A DNA stretch of 64,000 bases. Origin: Fasciolopsis buskii. Taxonomy: Eukaryota; Platyhelminthes; Trematoda; Plagiorchiida; Fasciolidae. A program made the position numbers and the translations under genes. This document shows positions 44,874 to 56,231 of the stretch, piece by piece (positions within the stretch are counted from its first letter, which is position 1; each line of letters starts with the position of its first letter). Where the stretch lies: assembly GCA_008360955.1 (NCBI GenBank), contig LUCM01005953.1, forward strand, positions 44,842 to 108,841, read 5' to 3'. The notes below the pieces were generated by a model, which saw only the letters and a list, made by a program, of their open reading frames with translations, had not been told where the DNA came from and searched no databases.

Positions 44874-46765
44874 TCTTATACCTTTTTAGAATAATTAGTT
44901 AGGTTTTTTCTGTGTGCATACGGCATAAGTCGACCTAGTGGGGCACACGGAGTGGCTTATAAAGCTCTCGGAACAATGACCGAACTAGCTACTAAAAGCT
45001 CAATATTTGGAGTGGGATAATTTAACGGAGTGCTTGATTGATTATGAGTGCATGGGTGTGGCGTACTGCAGGTTGCACTTAGATAACTTCAGTTAGAGTT
45101 TTCTATTGACTGTTTCACATTGCAGTTCTTTTTGCAGAACGGAACCGCGCAGTTAACAAGTACGTCACGCTTAGTACCAAGCCACGTGACACTGAAGGGC
45201 GATTTACCATGAGGGCCCTAACGATTTTGGGAAGGGAAATGTTATCATCAAGATACAAACCTGTAGAGGGCAAACAAAACACAATCCTGTATATTCATAA
45301 CTGCATTATTTCAAGAATAACTGTCGAATGGTGTCTTGATTACTACCAGATTAGAGGTGATTACAGACAGAATTCAGGAATCGGCCGGCCAAGAGTAACA
45401 AGTGCGCATTCACAGAAGAATGTTTCGATGCATCCATTCTGATTCACTGGCTTCTTGTGTCTGTTTGAAATGCGAGGGCCGGAAATCTTAATCAGACTAT
45501 GCCACAGAGAGTGTTGAATGAACACAGTTATAATCATAATCTTGTATCGCCATAAGACTCAGTACACGCAAGGTCGGCCATTGGAAGTGACCCACCTATT
45601 TTGTTATGCAAATTTAAGTATCGTTGGTTATCCGAGTTAATCACTGACACTACTCGTGTGATTCACCTCAGGCATAGGTGACCCACATGTGCAATGTAAA
45701 CGCCATGGCCACCGGGAGATGGTTTGCATAAGGGGCTACAGATCACTTATATGTGATTAGGGGGCACGACAATCTGGTTTACAACTGATCGAACAATGGC
45801 ACCCGAAGCTCCTCGGTGAAGACCTTGCTATCCATCAGTAATACTTACTAATAAACCATTCAATAAAAAACTTCTCTCGGCACGTTTAACAGTGCATAAT
45901 TTTGGTCCTAGGGACGAATACAATAATGATTTCCATTGAACAGGCAACTTAGTTAGCTTGTGATTTAATAGCCTTGGAGAAATCACCAGGTAAATCTTTA
46001 AAAATGCGTTTTATTTGTGCATCCGAAAATACCATCCGTGCTCAGATAGCTTCACTTTGATGACCGAGGTCGCGTGCCCTAATAGGAACCAGTTGCCCGT
46101 GGAATTTTAATAAACATGCATATGGACGTATGCACTCATGTGTGTATATGTGTGGACTCGTGGGAGCATGTACGTATGGGAGTATATGTACATGCACACC
46201 ATTTCAACAACGCGTGAATATGACTAGGGAAGCGCCAGTATGAACAATGTACCATTCTTTGTAGATTCGACGATAACACCTTCCGGATTGTGATTTAAAA
46301 GTACCACAGAAATGACCATATAATCTAAAGCAGTATCACAAAATATTCCAGTACATCAGTCACATTTAAGTCATGCTGGATCACGGAGTCAATGTGGGCA
46401 CAGTCGGGTACCTGTATGAAGCAAGGGAACTGAGTCCCGTTAATTACCCCTCAACAAGTTTGGGACCCGTAATCCTCACTAACAGCCATGGCAATATCAA
46501 GAACAGTCACAGAAAATTAACTCCGGAGTAGTACTCCCTTGTTTTTTCATTCATTTGTCTCCATCAATCACCATATTTTTCCTGCCTAGATACTGCAATA
46601 ATATAGCTTGAGAACGCGGCTTCACTAGATGACCCTTCCAAGTAACACATCACTTGGCTGCCCAAATGCCAACTGTCCTGGACGTTTCTCTGAGTAACGC
46701 ACATACCGTTATTTATTAGTCGTCTTTCGTTGAACATTGAAAAGCTCGCAGTGTTTGCTTTTCAG

Positions 46766-46909
46766 GAGGTATTTCTCCTAGTGGTCCGGTTTATTCGACG
46801 ACTGTCCTTGACCATCTGGTTTCTGAGGTGCCTCAGTCAGCTGGCAGTACCGCCATCGACAAGAGACCCCATGTTATTCTTCGGCTTCTACATTTAGCCA
46901 TCCGTGACG
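46766..46909 (+). CDS. Candidate exon of an unknown plus-strand gene
   Basis: A strong acceptor (GTTTGCTTTTCAG) opens a frame of two bases plus 47 codons, ending at CGTGACG|GTGAGG in phase 1. It reads GISPSGPVYSTTVLDHLVSE, then VPQSAGSTAIDKRPH, then VILRLLHLAIRD, and looks like a helical domain of a large protein. If the donor is not used, the frame runs to a TAA at 46951-46953. It is one of the most protein-like plus-strand stretches here, but the family is not recognised. It is antisense to the CARMIL locus. Confidence 0.48.
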
Positions 46910-47249
46910 GTGAGGATTTGAGAAACTTGTCAGATGGCATTACCAACATTTAAAACTCACATTGTTATACTGTCCAAGGAAACTAACTCGATCAAGGCCC
47001 GGGCTGCTAGTCAATGGTCTAGGATGTTCGGATGTTACAAAGCCAACCCTACTTTGGATCAACTTGTGGTGATTGATAGTGGTCATGTAGTCAATGCTGA
47101 AGCATTTGCAAATGGGCACTGCGGGTTTGTATCCTGGCGTCACGCCTGCTTTTCACATTATGTCACTGTTCAATGACCGCTGTCCTCGACCAGAATAGTT
47201 GTACAATTTTTATATTGTAAATGTAATAGTTGTTATCTGACCTACTGAG

Positions 47250-47539
47250 ATCAAATTTTGGAGTCACCACCCCCGGTTCCTCCACGCGGCAAGCTTCTCC
47301 CATCAACGTCATGCTCAGAGCAGTCTGCAAAATATTATCACATATTTCTGTTCTTTGATACATTCTACAAATATCGTCCTGTTTCGACAGCGGGGCTTCA
47401 TGTATTGCTAATCGAACTGAGAAAAAACACTTGTCCGCGGTTAAAGGATTGTGAATACTTCACGCTTATAATTCTAGGTAACCTTATAAGTTATGTAGTT
47501 CGAGAAGAATTTTCGAAGCATAACTTTCTTCCTGCTTAA
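47250..47539 (+). CDS. Candidate terminal exon following 46766-46909
   Basis: After the acceptor ATCTGACCTACTGAG the frame required by the phase 1 donor at 46909 is open for 95 codons to a TAA. It begins ILESPPPVPPRGKLLPS, an SH3-ligand-like proline motif, and continues VSTAGLHVLLIELRKN, then VVREEFSKHNFLP. Two other frames are also open over the first 100 bases, and the minus strand has a TTTTGCAG acceptor over the same bases, so the reading is uncertain. No AATAAA follows closely. Confidence 0.28.
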
Positions 47540-47744
47540 ACTGAACAACTGACAGAATTCGATAGATGTTATTTTATGTTGCACTTTGGTCTAGTGGATG
47601 TGCTTATGATGAACGAGGGTCGATAAATACCATTGAAAAGCAAGCAAGGTAATGCGGCACAATTCATCTAAACGGGTAAATTCTGGTTTACTCCTTTGCG
47701 AAACATCTTATAATCTTAAACGCATGCAAACGACTTTACACCGT

Positions 47745-47757
47745 TATATATATATAT
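47745..47757. repeat. Short (TA)n microsatellite
   Basis: About six TA units. Confidence 0.8.
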
Positions 47758-48920
47758 GCGAAAAATTCTGAACTAAAGTCACGCACACTGGTGAGTCTAT
47801 GGTTCTTTTATTACGTTATCATTTGCCATTTATTTCCTTCACTAAGAAAACAATAAGGCACAACAGCCAGATGAAAGTTACGAAGCGGGGAATGTGACCG
47901 GCGATGGGAAGTTCAAATCCGTAATATACAGGGCGGGACTTCGTGATGCTGACTACCAATCAACTGACTGGTATTGCGCAAACTGGGATATTGGGAGATT
48001 CACGTGGAAGCATCATTATTCAGACTTTTGTTCACAGCCATCCACAAAATCGTGATGAGGCCAACGCAATGTACTACTTTCACACATCACCATTCATTTA
48101 TCAGTCTATCGATTTTCACGTTCCAAACGATATCCGTGAAACAGCACTTCTTCATTAGGAGGTAGTATAATTTAACTACAAATAAATACATCTTTCAATG
48201 GGCAACTTATCAAAGTAAGGGAGAAGGCGTCCTAATAAAGAACTTTTGCACCAAGAAATGCAGCTCATAAATACCCAAATTCTTTGTTCTGATAGAATCT
48301 GGCGACAGTTCACGCTTATTTACTTTGGACTAGAGGTAAAAACAATATTTCAAACAAGTTGAATTTTAACAAATTTTGGACGTATCAATTGATAAATGGC
48401 AAGCTGTGTGCGAGCTAGCACATAGTGGGGGTTGTCAGAAGGAAAAATATTCATTTGACTGCCAGCACCAGAGTAAACCTGAATTAATCGATTTCTAAAA
48501 AAAACACTTAGTGCTTTTGTCTTACCACCGCAAACTACATGTGTGCAGCATCAAACTTTAGAATGGGTAGATCAGCTAAAATGTTGCTTTCACTGAACTT
48601 CTACTTGTGAAATTATTGACACATGCACACAACTCATTTGTCTTAGTAGGCAACCAACATCACCGTCTGGCACTTATCGCTCAACAAATTCTTCTCTTCA
48701 GGTGATTCACGTCGAGCTCTGTCACACGGAATAATATCGTCAATGAGATATTTGTGAAGTGCTGGTAAGACATTTACCACAGAGCTGAAAAATATGATTC
48801 ACTGCGATCATCCGTCTAGTTAAGAACAAGTCACATCAAGTCAGTATGCTGCACACTCGAGGTGGAATATTCTATGGCCGCGAGACCACCACGGCGTGTT
48901 GAGAAAAAGAGGCTCATCAC

Positions 48921-48940
48921 TATTATTATTATTATTATTG
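48921..48940. repeat. (ATT)n microsatellite
   Basis: Six to seven ATT units. Confidence 0.85.
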
Positions 48941-51576
48941 TCATCTCAAAGCCATCGCCATCCCGAAACAATATTCCCTTCCACACTGGTAAGGAAACTG
49001 TCAAGGTAAGACTGTTAGGAATTTGTGTTATTAGTCGGACAAACAAACGCCCGCAGGTGGAAAAAGGTAAGTGATATGGACATAAACTCATCTGGATCGA
49101 CTAAAATTAACTCTGAGTGGATCTGTCGCGTATCTACGGAAGACCTTCATACATTTCCCTCAGTAGTGATTTATTATGCATTGGATCAAATGGTTCTCTG
49201 ATGAGCTGGTAGCTCGTGCTCAGTGCTCCATTCAACGCAAAAATATTTAATAAACATTCCTTGGAAGTGCTACAGAGGACAGTAGAACCAGTAATAGACG
49301 AGTAATGAGGTACAGTTTATTTGCCCGACATCTGGGTCGTAAAACACAAGAATTCGAGAGCAAAGATCAGAAGAAATAAAGAAAATAGAAGATATGGTTG
49401 CTTCCAAATCGATTCACGGTAAATAGAGCAGGCCCCAACCAACTGAGCGAAGACCTAGATTTTAGCGCTGCCCCAACGGATAGAAACAAACTGGAATTTA
49501 CAAAATGCCCAAGGGGGAAAGAAATAGGAATGAAAAAGTAAAAGCTGCCTCCACCTAGACTTATACGGTAATCAAAATGCACAAGATTCGTCGCCATTTA
49601 TTCTTCAGCAAAACAAGTAACAGTACGCACGACTCAGTTGCTTATATTGATATTCGCAGATTACAGCTTAGCTGCTTCGGTTTGGTTCACATATCGGCTC
49701 ATTTACGGGTGTTTGTGCATTCACAAATGAATGTGCGGAAGTAGCTCAATAAGGCTGCGCCTCTCTGGCAGCTTAAACACGGTAGTTCACTACGCATCTG
49801 TTTTCTCGTTCTGTTATAATGAACCGTCGTTGAAGATCAAGAATGATTTAGATTCATTGTCCCAGTATGACTAACTGCACTAAGTAACACGATCGACTTC
49901 GGCAGAAGTGTATTTCAAGGTAAATGATGCCATCTGGGAGGTAAATTGCAACTATAAGTTTGGTTCTTAATAAACCATAAGTACCCCATCCATTTCAAGT
50001 TATTTTACAACAGGGAAGTTGGAATTACCAGACTGTTGGATTGCTGAGGTAAAAATAAGTGATGGTAATCGATATGATTCAAACTGGATAACGCATTGTG
50101 TTTATTTGCATCTGGTTGGGCACAGATTTTGGGCTCATTGCGTGGATCATAAAAGCTATATAACAATCTTTAATTGTTTATTAATGCTTTTAAAGACCTG
50201 AGACCTGGGATACCTCCTGGATCACTACAGGGAGCTTCGCTCTTGTGACAACGACAGCCATTTGACTTTGGCTGCAGCTTCATTACCCATTTGGCTGGTC
50301 ATGCGTTTGTGTTCCATTCAAACACTTTCATATCTGGCGCCGATGTTTTGTCTCATATACAGCAATATGTATCCAAAGCTGGGACCAACTTGCATTTCAC
50401 CATTGTTTGAATCTCTTTTGTCCCAGTCGGGACCCTAGACTTTTACGCAGCAGTGAACGAAAATAAGTTCAGATGGGCCAACTCTCTTTAAGCGTTGCAT
50501 AAGGGTTATATTATTATTAGAAATGATTAGTTCTCCTACATGATAAGAAGTCTTATAGATCAAAACTCACACACCCATGCCATTTGAGAGTTTTAGGCGC
50601 CTAGACTCTAACGACGGACCATTAACTCAACCTTATCTGAATTGTCAATTTTAGGGCACCCGCTTTTAGTTTACTTGTTATCATGGATGCGATACTAAAG
50701 TCTGGGTACTACTGGTTTCTGAACCTGAGTTGCACATCTTCCAGTGACTTCGCTCATCCAGTACAACACAACTGCTCTATGTGATACGAGAAAATGGTAG
50801 TCGAAAAGCTATTGGTTATGTGAACAAAATTTACCCTTTGGAATTGTTGGACCGATTTTTCAGTTCTTATTCTTGATTTAAGTTGATATCGTCTTCTATG
50901 CAAGGCATCAAATGTTTCTCTTAACGATATGTTTCCTAATCTGGTTTACGGAGGACCCTGAATCGACGTCATCTGTTTCACGATCTACACTCTTATTTGT
51001 GGTCCTCTTTTCGTTACGGTTTAGTTCTGTTCAGTGACCAGTCACCGAACATTTTGCAAAAACAAGTAATGAAATGTTTTCTGTTGTGATCTGATGCCAC
51101 AGAAATAAAGTTGTTTCTAAGACTAAAGAAATACTCAAAGGACATATGACGATTCAGCAAGGTAGTAAGTTTATCCCGTTAGACGCTAAAGCAAGTTGTC
51201 AGGTATTTTTATAGATATTTTTAATGCCACCTTTTACATTATATGCTTGTTTTTACTCAACTTTATACTTCATCGATTTTATCGGGGTTGGGATGTTGTG
51301 TTGGAAGCTGAACACCATCTGCAACCTTATTCTGTATTATCTGACCAAAGTTATTAACTGTGTTAGAAATTTTAATACATGTCACGATTAATGGGGTCAA
51401 ATTTCTATAATCAGTTCAAATTGGCAGTTGACTATTGTAAGCAGCCCAGATAGTATGATCCCAAATCATAGATTTGGTGGAATTTTGAAATCCTCAAGCC
51501 GAGATACTTTGAAATAACCCGTCGAAGGGGATCTAAAGGCGAAAACCATTCGTTGCCAAACCAGTGGACTCAACTA

Positions 51577-51640
51577 GGTTGGCGTAGCTCATACCTAGTG
51601 TTTATAGCATGCAGTCAAACAGTCTAGGATTCAAGTCTCA
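51577..51640 (+). repeat. tRNA-like SINE head
   Basis: GGTTGGCGTAGCTCATACC is A-box-like, and GGATTCAAGTCTC about 35 bases on is B-box-like, in the same strand order and near-tRNA spacing. No acceptor stem closes. It is a tRNA-derived repeat rather than a functional tRNA gene. Confidence 0.38.
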
Positions 51641-52239
51641 TTTGAATAAGTGTTCTCGAAGCTGAACGACAATCAATTCTCACTATCTCAAGGAAAATGC
51701 TGAATTTTGACACTGTACTAATGTAGGACCTCACAGATTATTTGTTCAGTGATACCATTCTTTCATATGCTAAATCTCTAACATCACAATGGATCTGAAA
51801 AGGTAGTGATTCCAGAAAATGTCAAATCTAATAGGCACTCAGACATTTTGTTTTTCTACACTACCTACGCATGGCGAAATTTTCAGTGGAATTTTTGGTT
51901 GTTACTCCCATCGCAAGAAATTGATAAAATGGATTAAATGCAGTCTGCAGTGCACTGAATAACCAAGCAGTACAACAACCCACAGTACATGCAACTACGA
52001 GTGTACCTGGACATTCCTCACTTCCCGGATATTCACGACAGCGACCTTCCACTGTACACAACCGTTTCTGCAGTCGGCCCTGCTAGTGATAGTTTCACTG
52101 GAATAGGTCCTATTATCGTTTTCCCGCTTCCTGCCTCAGATAGCATCCGAATCTTACCGAACCTGCTTCCACCGGCTGATGCACTTTTTTTCCTGTATAC
52201 TTCTTTAAACTGGGCTCAATAGGAAATTCCCGTAAGTTG

Positions 52240-53899
52240 TACTACCACATCCAAGCTACCGGTAGGAAAACATTTGATATGAGCGAAACCATTTGTGAGG
52301 CTGACGATTCGCCTATCCACAACCTGCAGCACCGTCTTGTACGCCGGGCGGAGCACTTTCAAGCACACGTTAACTGGCCCTTAGCGCCAGCGCCTCCCAC
52401 AGCTATTCCGGCAAGCGTCCGGTGGCCTATTACCGCAGATCCATCAATTAAGTCGGGGATCCTCAACAATATTCGGACCTCAGGAAGTCATAAAGCGCTG
52501 GGTTCCGATGGGCTTTCTTTAGCTCTATTTAAAAATCCAGTACTCTGAGAAAGTCCTCTCCTCTTGAGGGAGTCGATTGTTATCCCCATTTTCAGAAATG
52601 GCTTGCGCAGTGACTGCGGTAACCATAGGGGAATTGGCTAAATCCCAATGGTGTCGAAGCTGCTTTTGTCCGTCATTCATCACAGATTGCACGACACGCG
52701 TGAAGAGCAAACTCATCAGGAACAGGCGGCGTGCATCGATCAAATCTTCACCCTACGGCAGTTGTTAAAGCAGCGTTTGACCTTCGAAAGTCCAGTAATC
52801 AGCGTGTTCTTGGATATTCGAGCAGCCTTTGACTCTGTTGATTCGTCTGCAATATGGCAGTGTTTGTTGGAGGATAGTGTACTTGAGAAGTATTTGTCTG
52901 CGATCAAAGGGTTGCACTGCCATACGTCAGGTCGGGTTAGGTCTCATGACCAGCTTTCGCCACCCTCCGTCGTCTCCAGTGGAGTACGGCAAGGCTGCCT
53001 AATATCCTCATTTCTTATCAGCTTTGTCAAAGAGAACGTTCTACAAAATGCTGTATCTAGGCTTGTAGATGGTCAAACAGAGAACAGAATTTTGACCTAC
53101 AATATGCCTGTGATATCGCCTTGCTGATTAACAATCCACAGGCAATTCAGCGCGCGTTAGACAGCGTGGTGGTTAAGATATTCAGGTACGGTATGTATTT
53201 TGCACGTCCGAAATACAAGGCACTTCTTCAAGACTGGTGGGAGCCTGTGCCAACACACCCTTTGTGGTTATCTGTTAGAGGTAGTCAATAGCTTCAAGTA
53301 CATCGAGGGCCTGATTACACAAGGCGATGTCGAGAAAGTCTCATCACGAATCGTGGAAGCTAGAGCAGCTTTGGTGGTGCTGCCATGACATCTTGCTTTC
53401 CCTAAAGAGAAGTTTGTACAATGTCACAGTTCGCAGTGTTCTTTAGGATTGCGAGACTTGGCTTTTTCGTGTAGGGGATGGCCGGTGACTTTCTGCTTTC
53501 TACCACCGACATCCCTAAGACATTATTTGTGTCTGGTGGGAACATCAGGTGAGCAATGACTAGGTGTGCTGTCGTGTGTTGGGTGCATACAGTCGTCCTC
53601 GGACTGAGATAATCGTCCTAGATCTTCGGTGGCTTGGACACGTATTGCCTAGATCTGCACATTGCCTACCTTTTCGTGCACCTTTTACACGTGCTGGACA
53701 GGGCTGGAGGAAGCGATGTGGCGATCAGACTATGACTTGGCATGGAGATATGCAGTTGGCTTCTGTTTTAGTCTCTGTTGGTGCTTTCCGCCTTCGTGGT
53801 TGGGGTCCAAGAGATAAGGATTGTTTTCGGTTAGAGATGCACAGATATAAGGCTCAGAACCGGCATGAGTGGCGTGAATGCTGTATGACTTGTATTTAG
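52240..53899 (+). mobile_element. Degenerate LINE copy, linker to C-terminal end
   Basis: A plus-strand relic in normal order: linker (SETICEADDSPIHNLQ, RRAEHFQAHVNWPLAP), reverse-transcriptase start (SHKALGSDGLSLALFKNP), core at 52648-53130 (QEQAACIDQIFTLRQLL, VFLDIRAAFDSVDSS, SSGVRQGCLISSFL), and the catalytic loop, where YADD has become YACD in a shifted frame near 53100. Then come FRYGMYFARPKYKALLQDW and the tail at 53564-53899 (VLGAYSRPRTEIIVLD, WLGHVL, FRLRGWGPRD). Frameshifts and stops make it inactive. The endonuclease is missing, so it is 5'-truncated. It lies antisense in a CARMIL intron. Confidence 0.9.
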
Positions 53900-54745
53900 A
53901 ACTCATCCTCCATACAATTATCGGGAAACAAACACAAGTCACAAAACATTTACGGTGAAAGTACACACAAAAACAGTTGTTTTGATATGGCTTATTAGTT
54001 TTTCCCATCTGCTGACCCCTTATGTGTAGTTCCATTTACATGTTGCGTTCGCACCATGCTTGTTTTTAAGCCTGTGTATAATGTGCATATATTTACTATA
54101 TGCAACAGGTATTCTAACCAGTTTTTCGTTACTTCTTTCCGAACAGACCGCATTACCGGTTGTGAGGAAGTGGGAGCTCTGACAATCAGACCGACGAAGA
54201 CGATGAAACTTAAGTTGGCCTGGGTAACAATCAGTTAAAAGAGGCTTTCACATTTGACCGGAAAAATCATTTCCCTGTTGTGATAGTCTATGGCTTGCTA
54301 GACTTAATCCGATGAGACTGTGCTCCTCATTTAGTAGTATCGTATTTTATTCTTCATCCGGTGGTCAATTAACTTTAACTGTGCTTCTACCATATCGAGA
54401 TTCAAAAAGCAAACAAATTAGGAACATTTTATAATCTACCATTTTCTGGGGATAAACGATGAAAATGTGGCCAAATCTTTATTGAATTACCTAGGTATGG
54501 TTTTATCACGTGATTTGGACCTGGTTTACTACATAAAGCTGGTGTACACAAGTTAGAAAGCTCACCTCTCGTGCCTTGTGCATGAGGAGTTTTCGAGTTT
54601 TCGTTTTCGTCAAAAGCTGTGTATTATCTTGCCTCCTGCCCAGCTAATTTTATGGATCTCTGGCTTCCTTTCCTGGTATTGTAGCGAAGGAATTTAAAAA
54701 TATTTCGAAACCCCGTAAGCATTTTATCAGATGCAGCGATATTAC
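53900..54745. other. CARMIL intron, nothing firm
   Basis: A very short minus-strand open block near 54567-54618 ends at GAGAG|GTGAGC and reads FDENENSKTPHAQGTR, but its acceptor is poor. Nothing else is supported. Confidence 0.35.
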
Positions 54746-54920
54746 ATGGTATGTTGTATCGGAGCACTGGAGCGGCTGCTATCTTGGGAAGATAGTATTT
54801 GATATAATGAATCCCCTGCACGAAAACTTGATCAAATTTATCCATGCCTTTAGTACGTGGATAGGATATAAAAATTTGATCTGTATCACTGAAGCCTAAA
54901 AACGTCATTGTATTCCGCAT
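54746..54920 (-). CDS. CARMIL homologue, probable PH-domain exon
   Basis: A minus-strand frame of 58 codons plus one base between a weak acceptor (TGAAGCAAG) and a modest donor (CCAT|GTAATA). It reads FLGFSDTDQIFISYP, then GMDKFDQVFVQGIHYIKYYL, then PKIAAAPVLRY. The pattern parallels the end of the vertebrate CARMIL PH-like domain: a strand with SISMKM, a helix EDVSEVLAHIGTCL, then RKIFPGLSPVRI. The frame stays open to 54624, so the 3' limit is uncertain. It follows 55055-55102 in phase 0 and has the right order and strand. Confidence 0.45.
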
Positions 54921-55054
54921 CTTGCTTCAGTCATCAATAATCTCGAAGAAATTATCTCATCGCTGCCTTGCGTAGTTATGTGACTTCTGCTGTTTCGTTA
55001 TAGTATGATTATGTGATCGCTATTTTCACCTCTCGGACTGCGTGAATCACTTAC

Positions 55055-55102
55055 CTGACTTGATTTGACGTCGCAACATGGACCGTTAATGAAAATACCT
55101 TT
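55055..55102 (-). CDS. CARMIL homologue, possible PH-domain micro-exon
   Basis: 48 bases, phase 0 at both ends, with the acceptor ATTACTGCAG and a perfect donor GTCAG|GTAAGT. It reads KGIFINGPCCDVKSSQ. It is too short to identify alone. Its place between two exons that resemble the CARMIL PH-like domain, and the matching phases, make it a reasonable member. Confidence 0.38.
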
Positions 55103-56138
55103 CTGCAGTAATGTACCGGGATAAGATCAGGAGTAGAGCTACTTTATTTTGGGTTATTGGGATAAGTCACAGCTCTTCAGTAATGACTAGCAAACAAACG
55201 CGTTTCTTACCGGTTTAGTTCAACATCGCGTCGGTATACTTTTGTTGAATTTAAGCCTTTTCAGTCGCATTCTTCGAAAATGTGCCGGTTTAGGAAAATT
55301 TACTGCATTTTTATGCCACCAAAGAATTAGTTTTGTAATCTTAGCAATTTGCCACGTATAATATGTGCCAACATTTACACACTCTTGGTGCTAGTGACAA
55401 CATAAAATGAAATTATTTAGTCGGATAGGAGTAAGTCTTATCAACAGGGTAAACAAGAGTCGAACAAGTGTGAGGAGTACACAAGAATGGGCAATTCAGG
55501 ATGAAATGGATAAATTTTCAGGTTCCTTTTGTTCGCACCGAACATCCGAGTTGTGATTGGTTGACCCGGTGCGTCCTTCACTCACCGTGGAAGTTGGATT
55601 GCTTTCACAAGTCCAAAGTGCACAGAAAGATCCACCCATGAGAGGCAAGCTATTATCGCTGCGGATGTTAACTTTCGTATTCCGTCTGCCTACTTTTGAT
55701 TAGGTTGTTCGAAAGTGAGAAATCGAGGATAAATCCGCTTTTCACTTCACGCTTCGTTCGGTTCCAGCTGTGCAGCAATGAAATTTGCTCCAGCGGTTGA
55801 CGTTTTTTAAATTTTGTTAGTCTAATTTCAATTCCTTGTCACATTTTAAGGGTCGGTAAAATAGATAGTATTTTTATCGTTCCCCACTGCATTTCTTTCA
55901 TTCAGTTTTGGCATCATCAACAGAATAATATAAATTTAGTACCTGAATAAATATTTCACATTCATTTATTATTTGCCGGTCATTTGCTTAAACGTTAGAA
56001 CCACGATCAAAGCGACCGTGCAGGAAGTCAGTGAAATGACTCTGTTCACACCAACAAGGGATTTGCCAGATGTGCAGCAATTTTACTAATTGCCTGTTGT
56101 AAAGCTAAGCTGCATGCACAAAACAAAACCAATCTCAC
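55103..56138. other. CARMIL intron, nothing seen
   Basis: AT-rich with stops in all frames. Confidence 0.4.
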
Positions 56139-56231
56139 CTTGCGCTGATAGTCCCAACATCTGACCATTAAATCTGTCTTATAAACTATACACCGTAGCC
56201 ACTCTTCACAACCTTTTACATAGATAATTTT
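56139..56231 (-). CDS. CARMIL homologue, probable PH-domain exon
   Basis: 31 codons, phase 0 at both ends, with a strong acceptor (CGTATATTATTTCAG) and a strong donor (CGCAAG|GTGAGA). It reads KIIYVKGCEEW, then LRCIVYKTDLMVRCWDYQRK. It parallels the early strands of the vertebrate CARMIL PH-like domain, where EVKG is followed by KVLVLTSCRAYLVTARI. The splice signals alone make this a good exon; the family assignment is by short similarity and gene order. The start-codon exon should lie further right and was not found. Confidence 0.48.

Larger units (their letters stand above)
41460..46765. other. CARMIL intron without confident exons
   Basis: Weak items only. The minus frame at about 44126-44222 (EDCLLVQSHFEHIQHAQN) ends at the donor CACA|GTGAGT but has no clear acceptor. 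The minus frame at 43006-43242 has one hydrophobic span (LDYLLSWLISLVSL) and a stop. The plus frame at 45209-45442 ends GIGRPRVTSAHS, which faintly recalls a Tc1 helix-turn-helix. None is strong enough for its own entry. Confidence 0.35.
47540..51570. other. CARMIL intron, no supported exon
   Basis: AT-rich with short overlapping frames only. It contains a (TA)n tract at 47745-47757 and an ATT repeat near 48921. Confidence 0.4.

Noticed and set aside
46010..46090. Minus-strand GNWFLLGHATSVIKVKLSE, which recalls the CARMIL NQWFTKL segment
   Set aside because: The match is too short, there is no donor and a stop lies nearby. Probably chance.
47258..47331. Minus-strand exon reading SMTLMGEACRVEEPGVV after a TTTTGCAG acceptor
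   Set aside because: It overlaps the plus-strand proline-rich frame. Its donor is weak and it resembles no CARMIL segment, so the strand cannot be decided.
52018..52100. Minus-strand NGCVQWKVAVVNIREVRN before CAG|GTACAC, which recalls a CARMIL segment with VQWDVDTIY
   Set aside because: The similarity is three or four residues, the donor is poor and the phase is unproven.
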